A stretch of 47,245 bases of DNA from CAYLPT01 sp964385645 (GCA_964385645.1 CAYLPT010000123.1:1-47245); one strand, 5' to 3'; shown: positions 6,881 to 16,203, numbered from the stretch's first letter. Program-made: numbers and translations. Notes: generated by a model not told the origin, from the sequence alone.

Positions 6881-9382
6881 TCAGGGGAGGAGCCCGAAGG
6901 CGCGTGTCACATAGACGGCCATCTGGTCGCGCGTGCAGATCAGCTCGCAGTGATACAGCCCGTCCGGGTAGCCGTGCGCGATGCGGCGGCCCGCGATGTA
7001 CTCGACGTAGCGGTAGGCCCAGTGCTCTGTCGTCACGTCGGGGAAGGTGGGCGTCGGTGGCCCCTCGGGCACGGAGTCGTCGTCCCCCGCGATCGCGCGG
7101 GCGAGGAAGACGGCCATCTGCCCTCGGTCCACCCCGTACTCCGGGTGGTACAGCCCGTCCTGGTACCCGGCCGCGATGCCTCGCTGCCGGATGTACTCGA
7201 CATACTTGTAGGCCCAGTGATCGGGTGTCACATCAGGGAAAGCCGGCCCACCTGACGGGTCGGGCACGTGCTCATCGCCGCCGGCGAGCGCGCGGCTCAG
7301 GTACACGGCCATCTGGTCCCGGGCGCAGGCATACTCGGGGTGGTAGCGCCCGTCCGGGTAGCCCGCGACCACGCCCCGGCTCGCGCAGCGCTCCACCGCG
7401 TCGGCCGCCCAGTGGTCCGCGGGGACATCGGCGAAGGCAGTCGTCAGCTCGAAGACATGGATGCCCCACCCGTAGTCCGCCACGTAGACGTGTTCTCCGG
7501 ACACTGCCAGCCCGCTTGCGCCCAGCAGACCCTCCAGCGCATACACCTCCGGCCCGACCGGCAGCGGGCAGCTTCCCACCTGGGCCGGGTTGAGCGGGTC
7601 CGAGACGCCGAGCACCCGGAGGCCGTAGGACCAGTCCGTGAGGTAGAGGTAGCTGCCGAGGACGTGAAGATCGGCCGTGCGCAGACCGTCGCACGTCCAC
7701 GAGGCGATCTCGAGCGGCTGCGATGGCACGCGGAGATCGAACACCCGGAGCACATCGCCGTCGCCGACGAAGAGATACGGGCCGCTCAGCGCGACCGCCG
7801 TCGCCGTGCCAGGAGTGTCGTGGAGCGCCAGCGCGGTCGGCCGCCGTGGATCGCTGACATCCACGACGCCGAACCCATATATGGAGTGCGCAATGACGGC
7901 GAGCTGGCGGGCGCCGTCCACGGCGAGGCCGGGCGCCCCGGGGCCGGGGCCAGCGAGCGTGCCCACCACCCGCGGCGCCGCGGGGTCCGCCGCGTCCAGC
8001 ACCTTCAGGTCCCCGTGGCTCGAGACGTAGACGTAGCGGCCCGCAGGCACCACGGCGTAGACGGCAGCGGGGTCGTCCAGGGCACCGGTATAGCGCGGTG
8101 CCTCCGGCGAAGAGAGGTCGTGGACGACGAGGCCACTGCACTCCCCGACGGTGCCGAGGTAGGCATGGCCGCCTGCGATTGCCAGGGCATTGCCGAAGCA
8201 GGAGTGGCTGTCATACGCCCCGCCCACGAGCCGGGGTGACGCCCGCTCCCCGATATGCATGGCGAGGAGCTGGTGGCCCGACCAGGCGGCACCGTACAGG
8301 TAGTCGCCGGCTGCCGCCAGGCGGTGGGCGAAGGCGGGCGCGCCCGCGGCACCCAGCTCCTCGAGGTGGACGGCGTCCGAGAGATCGAACACGCGGAGTC
8401 CACCCTCATAGTCAGCCACATATGCGCAGCCCTCGGAGACGACCATCCGGCGCGCGTGCCCCGGGGTATCGTGGAGGCCTACCGCAGTCGGCTGCGCGGG
8501 AACGGACACATCAACCACTTCCACCCCGGCGGAGCGGGCCGCGAGGTAGACGTAGTCCCCGCGCGCACAGACCTCTACCGGGTAGTCCAGCCAGAACCCG
8601 ACCGAGAGCGACTGGTGTGTCGCAAGGTGCACGGGCGCGCGCGGGTTCGACACATCCACCACAACGCAGCCCCTCGGCACGCCGAAGATGGCTCGGTCGC
8701 CGGAAAGGGCGATGCGGGAGGTGACATAGCTGATCGGGTCGCCATGCAGATCGCGGTCCATCCGCCCGATCTCGACGGGGGCGGCCGGCGACGATACGTC
8801 GAGGACAAGCAGCTTGTCGCCGCCGGCGACGTAGGCCAGCTCGCCCGCCACCGTGACGTGATAGGCCGCGGTGGGGAGAAGGCCGATCTCAACGGGCGCG
8901 GCCGGGGTCGAGATGTCGAAGACATGCACACCGCTGTCGGGGCTCGCCGCGTACAGGTGTGAGCCGGCCAGAGAAACGCCGAGGGCGGCACAGGGGAGGG
9001 CGGCGACGCGAGCCGGCACGGTCGGGTCCGATACGTCAATGACCTCGAGCTGGTCGCCGACCGCGTACACGTAGGGGCCGGCCACCGCGAGATCGCGCAC
9101 CAGCCCGTCGAGGAGCACCACCCCCACGACGCGCGGGCGGGTCGGGTCGGCGACGTCGTAGACCTGTAGTGCCGCGCGCGTCGCCTGGTGCGCGGAGTTG
9201 TCGTACTGCACCAGCGTGTCCGCCGCGCAGTACGCGTAGGCGCCCTGCACGGCGACTTGGTGGGGAGGAAGGCCCAGCAGGGACCCCACCGGCTGGAGGT
9301 CCGCGGCGCCCGCCCCCACAGGCGCAGCCAGGCACGCAACCGCCAGGCATAGGAAGCCGAGACGAGGGCTGCTCAGCGACAT
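6881..9382 (-). CDS. Secreted LVIVD-repeat beta-propeller protein with three SLH repeats
   Basis: An 833-residue exported protein. A signal peptide (about 1-26, ending AGAA) is followed by about twelve repeats of the LVIVD type. Each has a strand such as VIDVSDP or VFDIS followed by a short P-x-x-V/I-G segment, and these should fold into one or two beta-propellers. The C-terminus carries three SLH-like units (about 648-700, 714-765, 778-833), each with FxDVxxxHWA, GYxDGxYHPE and RDQMAVY or RGQMAVF. SLH units hold proteins to the cell surface. The LVIVD propeller has no known catalytic role, so an adhesive or surface-coat role is inferred. The ATG at 9382 is preferred because an AAAGGAG site lies 9 bases before it; a TTG at 9391 abuts that site. 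Confidence 0.85.
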   Translation of the reverse strand: MSLSSPRLGFLCLAVACLAAPVGAGAADLQPVGSLLGLPPHQVAVQGAYAYCAADTLVQYDNSAHQATRAALQVYDVADPTRPRVVGVVLLDGLVRDLAVAGPYVYAVGDQLEVIDVSDPTVPARVAALPCAALGVSLAGSHLYAASPDSGVHVFDISTPAAPVEIGLLPTAAYHVTVAGELAYVAGGDKLLVLDVSSPAAPVEIGRMDRDLHGDPISYVTSRIALSGDRAIFGVPRGCVVVDVSNPRAPVHLATHQSLSVGFWLDYPVEVCARGDYVYLAARSAGVEVVDVSVPAQPTAVGLHDTPGHARRMVVSEGCAYVADYEGGLRVFDLSDAVHLEELGAAGAPAFAHRLAAAGDYLYGAAWSGHQLLAMHIGERASPRLVGGAYDSHSCFGNALAIAGGHAYLGTVGECSGLVVHDLSSPEAPRYTGALDDPAAVYAVVPAGRYVYVSSHGDLKVLDAADPAAPRVVGTLAGPGPGAPGLAVDGARQLAVIAHSIYGFGVVDVSDPRRPTALALHDTPGTATAVALSGPYLFVGDGDVLRVFDLRVPSQPLEIASWTCDGLRTADLHVLGSYLYLTDWSYGLRVLGVSDPLNPAQVGSCPLPVGPEVYALEGLLGASGLAVSGEHVYVADYGWGIHVFELTTAFADVPADHWAADAVERCASRGVVAGYPDGRYHPEYACARDQMAVYLSRALAGGDEHVPDPSGGPAFPDVTPDHWAYKYVEYIRQRGIAAGYQDGLYHPEYGVDRGQMAVFLARAIAGDDDSVPEGPPTPTFPDVTTEHWAYRYVEYIAGRRIAHGYPDGLYHCELICTRDQMAVYVTRAFGLLP

Positions 9383-9576
9383 CTTTGCCAACTCCTTTCG
9401 ACAGGCCCGGAGCCGACGCCCGATGTGACACCCCCGCAGTTCCTTTGCCGCCTGTTAGATGCAGCCGGGGCGCGGGAAGTTCTCGCCGGCCGGGGGCGCC
9501 GTGTGGCAGCCGGAGAAACAGCCCGGGCTCAGGCGGGCCGGGCCGCTGGACCTCGACGCCGTGCTGCGTCGAACCC

Positions 9577-12500
9577 TCAGATGCGGAGGCCCTCGAACCC
9601 CTCGCCCATCACCACCGTCCCATAGCGTCCCCGGCGCTGCAAGGTCCCCTCCACCACCAGCGCCGAGTGGGAGAAGATCACCTTCCCCCAGCGCTCATAG
9701 ACGCGCTCGAACACGGTGACCTCGGTGAGGCCTGTTTCGTCCTCGAGGGTGACGAAGATCACCGTGCGGCCACTGCGGGTGGGAGGGCGCTGGCGAGCGA
9801 TGACGATACCCGCCACTCGCACCCGCGCGCCCTCCGGCAGCCCATCCAGCTCCCGCCGGGTGACGACGCCCAGCTCCCTCAGTCGCGCCCGGGCGAAGTG
9901 CAGCGGATGCCGCTTCACACTCACCCCCGTCATCGCCAGCTCCTCCCCCACCTCCTCCCGCTCGGTCGGCGCAGGCAGCGGCGGGGGCGGCGCCTGCGCC
10001 GACTCGCCGAGCAGGGCTAGCTGGCCGTTCACTTCCTGGCGGCGGTCCTGCCTCCGCGCCCCGGTGGCAGAGAGCTCGCCCAGCTCCCACAGCAGCGCGC
10101 GCCGCGAGCGGCCCAGCCTGTCGAGGGCCCCCGCCCGGATGAGGTGCTCCACCATGGGCCGCGGCAGGCCGGTGCGCGCACACAGGTCGCGCAGGGACCG
10201 GAAGGGGCCGCCCTCCCGGCGGGCCCGCATGATCGCCCCCAGGCCGGCCGCGCTCAGGCCGGCCACCTGCATCAGCCCGACCCGGATGGCGCCCTCCTCC
10301 ACCCAGTAGCGATCGCGGCTGTGGTTGATGTCCACGCCCCGGATCTCGATCCCGCAGTGCTTCGCCTCGTTGAGGAGCACCTCGGGCGGGTAGAAGCCCA
10401 TCGGCTGGTTGGAGAGCATGGCGGCCAGGAACTCGGCCGGGTAGTGGGCCTTCAGGTACGCGGTCTGGTAGGCGAGGATGGCGAATGAGGCCGCGTGCGC
10501 CTTGCAGAACCCGTAGGCCGCGAAGGCGGAGAGCTGCCGGAAGGCCTCCTCGGCCACCCGGCGGGCGACGCCCCGCCGCCGGCAGCCCTCGAGGAAGCCC
10601 TCCCGAAGCTTCATCATCTCCTCCGGGGAGCGGTCGTGGGTCATGGCCCGGCGCAAGGAGTCCGCCTGCCCGAGCGTGAAGCCGGCGAGCGCGCTCGCCA
10701 CCTCGAGGACCTGCTCCTGGTAGAGGATCACGCCATAGGTGTCCTCCAGCGCCGGCCGCAGCGCCGGGTGCAGGTAGCGCACCGGCTCCTCCCCATGCCG
10801 CCGCGCCAGGTAGGGCCCGATCATGTCGGCCTGCATGGGCCCCGGCCGGAAGAGCGAGATGTTGGCCACGATGTCCTCGAAGCGCGTGGGCTGGAGCCGA
10901 GACAGCAGGCCCCTCATGCCCGGGCTCTCCAGCTGAAACACCCCCACCGTGCGCGCGGCACGCAGCAGCGCGAAGGTGGTCGGGTCATCGAGGGGGATCT
11001 GATCCAGGTCCAGCGCGAGGCCCCGCGTCTCCCGGAGGAGGTGGAGCGTCTCCTCGATCGCCGCCAGCATACGCAGCCCGAGCATATCGAGCTTGACCAG
11101 GCCGAGGGCCTCCACGTCATCCTTGTCGAACTGGCACACGATGGCCCCCTTGGCCGATACCTCAAGGGGCGTGGAGTTGGTGATCGGCTCCCGGGAGACG
11201 ACGACGCCACCGAGGTGCACGCTCAGGTGCCGCGGCAGGCCCCCGATGGCCTCGCACAGCTCCAGTAGCTCCTCCAGCGCGGCTGCGTCGAAGCCCGAGC
11301 CCCGCAGCTCCGGCAGGGTGGCGATCGCCTCCCTGATGCGCTCCGCCGGCAGGTGGGGCAGCGATCGGCTCACCCGATCCACGACCTCCTCGGGCACCCC
11401 GATCGCCTTGCCCACCTCGCGGACCGCGGAGCGGGCGTGGTAGGTGTTGATGGTCGCCACCATGGCGGTGTGCTCGACGCCGTAGCGCTCCACCACGTAG
11501 GCGAGCATCTCGTCCCGGCGGCGGGAGTCGAAGTCGAGGTCCACATCCGGCATCCCCCGGCGCTCGGGGTTCAGGAAGCGCTCGAACAGAAGCCGCGCCG
11601 CCAGCGGGTCCACCTGCGTGATCCCCAGCAGGTAGCTCACCAGCGAGTCGGCCGCGGACCCCCGCCCCGAGCACCGGATGCCCCGCGCCCTGGCCTCCTG
11701 CACCAGGTCCCACACCACCAGGAAGTACTCGCACAGGCCCAGCCCGCGGATGATCGCGAGCTCATGCCGCAGCCGCTGCCACACGGCGCCGGACCTGGCC
11801 GCGGCGGCCGCCTCGCCAAAGCGGCGCCTCACCCCCTCCCGGCACAGCCACTTCAACAAGCGCTCGGCCTCCTTCCCTTCCACCCTTTGTCCGGGCGCGG
11901 GCCACCAGGCCGGTGCGCCCTCAGGCCTGTGGGCGCGCATACGAAAATGAGGGAAGTGCAACCGGCCCAGCCCCAGGTCAATGTCACACATCTCCGCGAT
12001 GCGCGCCGCCTTCGCCACCGCCTCCGGCTGGTTAGCGAACTCCTGCGCCATGGCCGCCGGCGACCTCAGATAGCGCTCCGCCCCCCGCCGCCTCCGGGGG
12101 TGCCACTCATCCCTCCGGGTGAGGGTCTGGATGCAGACCAGCACGTCCTGCACCCGCGCCTGCTCGGGTGTCAGGTAGTGCACATTGCCGGTCGCCACCA
12201 CCGGGATGCCCATTTCTTGGGCCAGGGCCGCCAGCCTGGCGAGGCGCAGGCGCTCCCCCTCCCCGGGCTCCTCCCGACACAGCTCGAGGAAGAGGCGCTC
12301 CCGCCCGAAGATCGCCCGCAGCCGCCGCACCGCCCGCCGCGCCCCCTCCACATCACCTCGGTCCAGGGCCGACGAGACCTCCCCGAGCCGACAGCCCGAG
12401 AGGGCGATCACCCCTTGGGAGCACCGGGCGATGGTCGCGAATCGGCACCGCGGCTGCGGCCGCGCCTGGGGCAGCATCACACCTCCCGCAGGCCGGGGAC

Positions 12501-12816
12501 CTGCGCTCTCATTGAGCCCCCTCAGATGGGCCGCGGCGGCCATCCGACACAGGTTGGCATAGCCGGCCCGGGAGCTCGCCAGCAGCGTCAAATGGTGGCC
12601 CCCCTCGGTGGTCAGCTCCATCCCGAGGATCGGCTTGATGCCCGCTCGCCGCGCCGCCTGGTAGAAGCGGACGGCGCCGTAGACGCCGTCGTGGTCGGTC
12701 ACCGCCGCGGCCGGCATGCTCAGCTCGGCCACTCGCGCCGCGAGCTGCTCGATCCGACACGTGCTGTCGAGGAAGGAGAACTCGCTGTGGACGTGCAGAT
12801 GGACGAACTCGGACAT
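9577..12816 (-). CDS. DNA polymerase III alpha subunit, DnaE2/ImuC-like
   Basis: A C-family replicative-type polymerase of 1079 residues. The PHP domain opens with HLHVHSEFSFLD, then TDHDGVYG. The palm has GRGSAADS and PDVDLDFD with catalytic Asp424 and Asp426. A helix-hairpin-helix region precedes a short QLALL sequence that resembles a beta-clamp-binding motif. The C-terminal OB fold contains ARQRPPT and TLEDETG. The RQRPPT box, the YGAVRFYQAAR pattern and the short length are typical of DnaE2/ImuC translesion polymerases, but a primary DnaE cannot be excluded from one window. No imuA, imuB or lexA lies nearby. ATG 12816 starts the PHP domain directly. A longer in-frame upstream extension crosses the promoter and is rejected. 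Confidence 0.88.
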   Translation of the reverse strand: MSEFVHLHVHSEFSFLDSTCRIEQLAARVAELSMPAAAVTDHDGVYGAVRFYQAARRAGIKPILGMELTTEGGHHLTLLASSRAGYANLCRMAAAAHLRGLNESAGPRPAGGVMLPQARPQPRCRFATIARCSQGVIALSGCRLGEVSSALDRGDVEGARRAVRRLRAIFGRERLFLELCREEPGEGERLRLARLAALAQEMGIPVVATGNVHYLTPEQARVQDVLVCIQTLTRRDEWHPRRRRGAERYLRSPAAMAQEFANQPEAVAKAARIAEMCDIDLGLGRLHFPHFRMRAHRPEGAPAWWPAPGQRVEGKEAERLLKWLCREGVRRRFGEAAAAARSGAVWQRLRHELAIIRGLGLCEYFLVVWDLVQEARARGIRCSGRGSAADSLVSYLLGITQVDPLAARLLFERFLNPERRGMPDVDLDFDSRRRDEMLAYVVERYGVEHTAMVATINTYHARSAVREVGKAIGVPEEVVDRVSRSLPHLPAERIREAIATLPELRGSGFDAAALEELLELCEAIGGLPRHLSVHLGGVVVSREPITNSTPLEVSAKGAIVCQFDKDDVEALGLVKLDMLGLRMLAAIEETLHLLRETRGLALDLDQIPLDDPTTFALLRAARTVGVFQLESPGMRGLLSRLQPTRFEDIVANISLFRPGPMQADMIGPYLARRHGEEPVRYLHPALRPALEDTYGVILYQEQVLEVASALAGFTLGQADSLRRAMTHDRSPEEMMKLREGFLEGCRRRGVARRVAEEAFRQLSAFAAYGFCKAHAASFAILAYQTAYLKAHYPAEFLAAMLSNQPMGFYPPEVLLNEAKHCGIEIRGVDINHSRDRYWVEEGAIRVGLMQVAGLSAAGLGAIMRARREGGPFRSLRDLCARTGLPRPMVEHLIRAGALDRLGRSRRALLWELGELSATGARRQDRRQEVNGQLALLGESAQAPPPPLPAPTEREEVGEELAMTGVSVKRHPLHFARARLRELGVVTRRELDGLPEGARVRVAGIVIARQRPPTRSGRTVIFVTLEDETGLTEVTVFERVYERWGKVIFSHSALVVEGTLQRRGRYGTVVMGEGFEGLRI
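9596..9620. repeat. Direct repeat copy B, within the last codons of the polymerase gene
   Basis: Partner of the copy at 6803-6827 (24 of 25 identical, same orientation). It codes on the minus strand for part of the GTVVMGEGF segment at the polymerase C-terminus. The two copies are about 2.8 kb apart and enclose the SLH propeller gene. Confidence 0.7.
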
Positions 12817-12843
12817 GGACCCGCCGGCCGCTCCGGCCCTTCC

Positions 12844-12872
12844 ATGGTAGTGCATACAGACGTTTGCGTCAA
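12844..12872 (-). promoter_or_regulatory. Promoter of the DnaE-like polymerase gene
   Basis: On the minus strand TTGACG (12867-12872), a 17-base spacer and TACCAT (12844-12849). The -10 ends about 28 bases before the chosen ATG. No LexA-type palindrome is obvious here. Confidence 0.55.
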
Positions 12873-12999
12873 GAGGAAGCAGCAACCTCCCCCACCGCGC
12901 CGGCCTCACCCGGGGGGCCGCTGCGACGACGAGGGGGACGGCGCACGGCGAGCGTCGAATCGCGCCGCACCGGGTGGGCGCCACACTGGAGGAGGCGAC

Positions 13000-14262
13000 A
13001 TGAGCGAGAGGCTAGCGCTGAAGGGAGGCTCGCCGGTCATCCCGGCCGGGGCGATGAAGCCCTGGCCGCCCATAGACGAGAGCGACCGGCGGATGGTGCT
13101 CGCGTCGCTGGAGGGGGGCCGGCACACCTTCGGCCCCAACTGCGTGGCCCTTCAGGAGGAGTTCGCCGCCTGGAACGGCAACCGCTACGCGATCACGACC
13201 AACTCGGGCACCGCCGCCCTGCACATGGCCCTGGTGGCCTGCGAGTGCGGCTGCGGGGACGAGGTGATCGTGCCCGCTTACTCGTGGTCCTCCTCCGCCA
13301 CCTGCGTGATGCAGCACAACGCGATCCCGGTGTTCGTGGACATTGACTTCGACACCATGAACATCGCGGTGGACCAGATCGAGGCCGCCGTCACACCTCG
13401 CACGAAGGCCATCATAGTTGTCCACCTCCATGGGCTTCCGGTGGACATGGACCCGGTGATGGCCCTTGCGGAGAGGCACGGTCTGCGGGTCATCGAGGAC
13501 GCGTGCCAGGCCCACGGCGCGAAGTACAAGGGCAGGAAGGTGGGCACCATCGGCCACTGCGCGGCCTTCAGCCTCAACCAGAACAAGTGCCTGTGCTCCG
13601 GCGAGGGCGGGATGTTCGTGACCGATGACGAGGCGATGCACAAGCGCGCGCTCGCTCTGTGGTCCTTCGGCGAGGAGGTGGCGCCGACAGAGCGCAGAGA
13701 CTACCATGTGTATGCGATGGGATGGATGTACCGGAACAACGACCTTACGGCCGCCTGGGGTCGAGCGCAGCTCGCCAAGCTCGACGGCTACTTAGCGGCC
13801 CAGCGCGAGAACGCGGCTGTCCTGACCCAGGAGCTGGAAGGCACGCCCAACCTGATCCTGCCGACCGCGCCGGCCGGGTTCGAGCACAACTGGTACAACT
13901 ATACCCTGCGCTTCGATATGGAGGCACTGGGCCATGCCCACGATGCCCGCGCCTTCCGGGATAAGATCCTGGACGCGCTAAGGGCCGAGGGGCTGGAGAC
14001 AGGGGTGTGGCAGTCCTTCATCTTGCCGGCGATGACCGTGTTCCAGAACAAGGACGGCTATGGGCACGGCTGCCCCTGGAGCTGCCCCCACGCGGCGCCG
14101 GTGGACTACTCGCCGGAGCGCTTTCCGGCGGCGACCAGACATGTGGACACGCACACCGGGATGACGACGCCGCTGCGGGCCCCCAATGGACCGGACTTCG
14201 CCGCCCTCGCCGGTGCGGCGATACGCAAGGTGATGCTGAACGTGAACCAACTGGAGGGTTGA
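13000..14262 (+). CDS. DegT/DnrJ/EryC1/StrS-family PLP aminotransferase
   Basis: A 420-residue cytosolic fold-type I aminotransferase. Seen are TNSGTAALHMAL (PLP phosphate region), VIEDACQAHGA with Asp167, which binds the pyridine nitrogen, and SLNQNKCLCSGEGG with the Schiff-base Lys196. The family makes amino sugars or 3-amino-5-hydroxybenzoate-like units on nucleotide-sugar or related keto substrates. The long Cys/His/Pro-rich stretch near the C-terminus (GHGCPWSCPHAAPVDY) is reminiscent of members outside classical O-antigen pathways. The ATG at 13000 follows a CTGGAGGAGG site. It is coupled to the next gene with a 2-base gap. No sugar nucleotide genes lie nearby, so the substrate is unknown. 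Confidence 0.88.
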   Translation: MSERLALKGGSPVIPAGAMKPWPPIDESDRRMVLASLEGGRHTFGPNCVALQEEFAAWNGNRYAITTNSGTAALHMALVACECGCGDEVIVPAYSWSSSATCVMQHNAIPVFVDIDFDTMNIAVDQIEAAVTPRTKAIIVVHLHGLPVDMDPVMALAERHGLRVIEDACQAHGAKYKGRKVGTIGHCAAFSLNQNKCLCSGEGGMFVTDDEAMHKRALALWSFGEEVAPTERRDYHVYAMGWMYRNNDLTAAWGRAQLAKLDGYLAAQRENAAVLTQELEGTPNLILPTAPAGFEHNWYNYTLRFDMEALGHAHDARAFRDKILDALRAEGLETGVWQSFILPAMTVFQNKDGYGHGCPWSCPHAAPVDYSPERFPAATRHVDTHTGMTTPLRAPNGPDFAALAGAAIRKVMLNVNQLEG

Positions 14263-14264
14263 CC

Positions 14265-15530
14265 ATGGCGCTGCGCGCGGGCTTCGCAGAGGTGGACATC
14301 ACACCGCCGGTCGGGACCCACAAGATCGGCTGGATCAAGGACATCGTGATCGAGGAGATCGCCGATCCGCTGTTCGCGAGGATAGCGGTGATCGAGTCCG
14401 ACTCGCAGCGGCTCGCGTTCATCCACCTCGACACCCTCTGCATCCGCTGGACCCAGACGCGTGATATCCGCCGGCGCGTGGAGGACCGCTACAGCTTCCC
14501 TGGCGGCGGCGTCATGGTTGCGGCGACACATAACCACGCCGGGCCGGCCGTCGCTGCGGCCGGGGATGTGCCGCGCGACGACGCCTATATCGAGGCCATG
14601 GTAGCCAGGGTCGTGGAGTGCTTCGGCCGCGCCCTCGACAACATGCGGCCGGCGGAGATCGGCCTCGCAAGCGTGCCCGAGTGGCGCCTCACCCATAACC
14701 GCCGGGTGGTCATGCGCGACGGGACGGTCAGCACCCACGGTGCGTTCCGCTACCCCGAGGCGCTGTACGTAGAGGGGCCGGTTGACCCGGAGGTCGCGGT
14801 GCTCGCCGCCCGGTCGGAGGACGGCGGCCTCCTCGGCGCGATAGCCAATTTCGCGTGCCACCCCACCCACCACGGCGGCGACAGCGTCGCGTCGGCCGGG
14901 TTCCCAGGCGCGCTGGCGCGCGAGATGAAGGCGCGGGGCTGCCCGGTGACCCTGTTTCTCAACGGGGCCGCGGGCAACATCTGCGCGGGCGACCCTTACC
15001 GGGGAGTGGAGCTGTCACTGGAGGATATGGGGCGCGCGCTGGCCGAGGACGCCTGCCGCGCGCTTAGCGCGATGGCCTTCACAAGGGACCTACCGCTTGG
15101 CTCTGCATCCTGCACCATCCAGCTACCCTACCGCCAGCCCTCGGCCGAGGAGATCGCGGGCACCATCCGCGGCGCGCAGCGCTTCGTTGACCCCACCGCC
15201 TACGACCGGGCGATGCCGCTGCTGCTGAAGCGCATACAGGAGCGCAAGACGCAGCCGGCCGAGGTACAGGTCCTGTTCCTGGGCTCCCACGCCTACGCGG
15301 CAGTCCCGGCCGAGTACTTCGTGGAGCTGGGCCTGCGCATCAAGGAGCAATCCTACCCCCGCCATGCCCTCGTGGTGAGCTGCGCCAACGGCATGGTGGG
15401 CTACGTCCCGCACCGGGAGGCATTCTCCCGCGGCGGCTATGAGACCACCTTCACCACAGGCGCGGCGCTGGCCCCCGAGGCCGGCGACATGCTGGCGGAG
15501 GCGGCGATCGAGCTCGTGCGCGCTGGCTGA
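14265..15530 (+). CDS. Neutral/alkaline ceramidase-like hydrolase, cytoplasmic
   Basis: A 421-residue protein of the neutral ceramidase N-terminal-domain type. The start AGFAEVDITPPVG is the hallmark. THNHAGP (His89, His91) and NFACHPTHHGG (His198, His201, His202) supply the expected zinc ligands, and LNGAAGNICAGDP follows. True ceramidases are secreted and about 650 residues long. This one lacks a signal peptide and the C-terminal domain, as do many bacterial relatives of unknown substrate that hydrolyse amide bonds. Its ATG lies 2 bases after the aminotransferase stop, so the two are coupled. A joint role in making and removing an N-acyl or amino group is an inference. Confidence 0.82.
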   Translation: MALRAGFAEVDITPPVGTHKIGWIKDIVIEEIADPLFARIAVIESDSQRLAFIHLDTLCIRWTQTRDIRRRVEDRYSFPGGGVMVAATHNHAGPAVAAAGDVPRDDAYIEAMVARVVECFGRALDNMRPAEIGLASVPEWRLTHNRRVVMRDGTVSTHGAFRYPEALYVEGPVDPEVAVLAARSEDGGLLGAIANFACHPTHHGGDSVASAGFPGALAREMKARGCPVTLFLNGAAGNICAGDPYRGVELSLEDMGRALAEDACRALSAMAFTRDLPLGSASCTIQLPYRQPSAEEIAGTIRGAQRFVDPTAYDRAMPLLLKRIQERKTQPAEVQVLFLGSHAYAAVPAEYFVELGLRIKEQSYPRHALVVSCANGMVGYVPHREAFSRGGYETTFTTGAALAPEAGDMLAEAAIELVRAG

Positions 15531-15564
15531 CCGGCGCGGCGAAGCCTGGGCGCGGGCGAGGCCG

Positions 15565-16065
15565 CTAAGCGCCCCTTAGGCGCTCGACGTGGCGGACGAG
15601 CTTCTGGCCCAGGAGCCGACACGCGGCGCGCTCGCGCTCGTCCGGCGCGCCCACCGCCACCGCTCCGTAGTGGGCGGTCATGCCCGGTGAGGAGTAGTCG
15701 GTGACGCCGAAGACGAGCATTCCGTAGTTCATCAGCACGCTCAGGATCGAGAGGCAGGTCATCTCGTTGCCCCCGCCCTGGCCGCCGGAGCTGCTGAAGG
15801 CGCAGCCCACCTTGTTCTCCACCTTGCCCCACACGCAGGTGCTCTCGTCGAAGAAGCGCTTGAGCTGCCAGGTCATCTGCCCACACCAGGTGGGCGAGCC
15901 GACCGCGATCCCGTCGTGCTCGAAGAGGTCCTGGGGCTTCGCCTCCTCGACCGGCCGCAGCGTAACCTCCGCGCCCGGCATGGAGCGCGCGCCCTCCGCC
16001 ACCGCCTCTGCCATGGCGCGGGTGTTGCCGGACCGGCTGTCGTAGAGCACCAGGATCTTCGCCAT
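15565..16065 (-). CDS. Flavodoxin-like / NAD(P)H-dependent FMN oxidoreductase family protein
   Basis: A 166-residue flavodoxin fold. The N-terminus LVLYDSRSGNTRAMAEAV carries the FMN phosphate loop SRSGNT. VGSPTWCGQMTWQLKRF is the flavin-ring loop found in the WrbA/flavodoxin family. It should bind FMN and carry electrons or reduce quinones. ATG 16065 has GGGAGG 6 bases upstream, while an ATG two codons earlier touches that site, so the later one is chosen. It is convergent with the hydrolase gene and divergent from the UroD-like gene. Some corrinoid methyltransferase systems use flavodoxins, but a link to the neighbouring gene is only a guess. Confidence 0.82.
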   Translation of the reverse strand: MAKILVLYDSRSGNTRAMAEAVAEGARSMPGAEVTLRPVEEAKPQDLFEHDGIAVGSPTWCGQMTWQLKRFFDESTCVWGKVENKVGCAFSSSGGQGGGNEMTCLSILSVLMNYGMLVFGVTDYSSPGMTAHYGAVAVGAPDERERAACRLLGQKLVRHVERLRGA

Positions 16066-16203
16066 CTTCATCCTCCCGCGGCGCCTCCAGCCGCGCCGGC
16101 ACTGCTTCGTGCCCACCGCGGCGGCCTCCTGCTCAGCCGCGGTAGGGGGGCCGCCATCGGGCGTGGAATCGGGCCGCTGCGCGCCAACGCGCAGGAGGAG
16201 AGC

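Noticed and set aside
7440..9360. Tandem DNA repeats in the propeller gene
   Set aside because: The repeats are visible at protein level (LVIVD units) but too diverged in DNA to be a repeat array.
12817..12984. In-frame N-terminal extension of the polymerase
   Set aside because: It would run through the promoter boxes, and the PHP domain begins immediately after ATG 12816.
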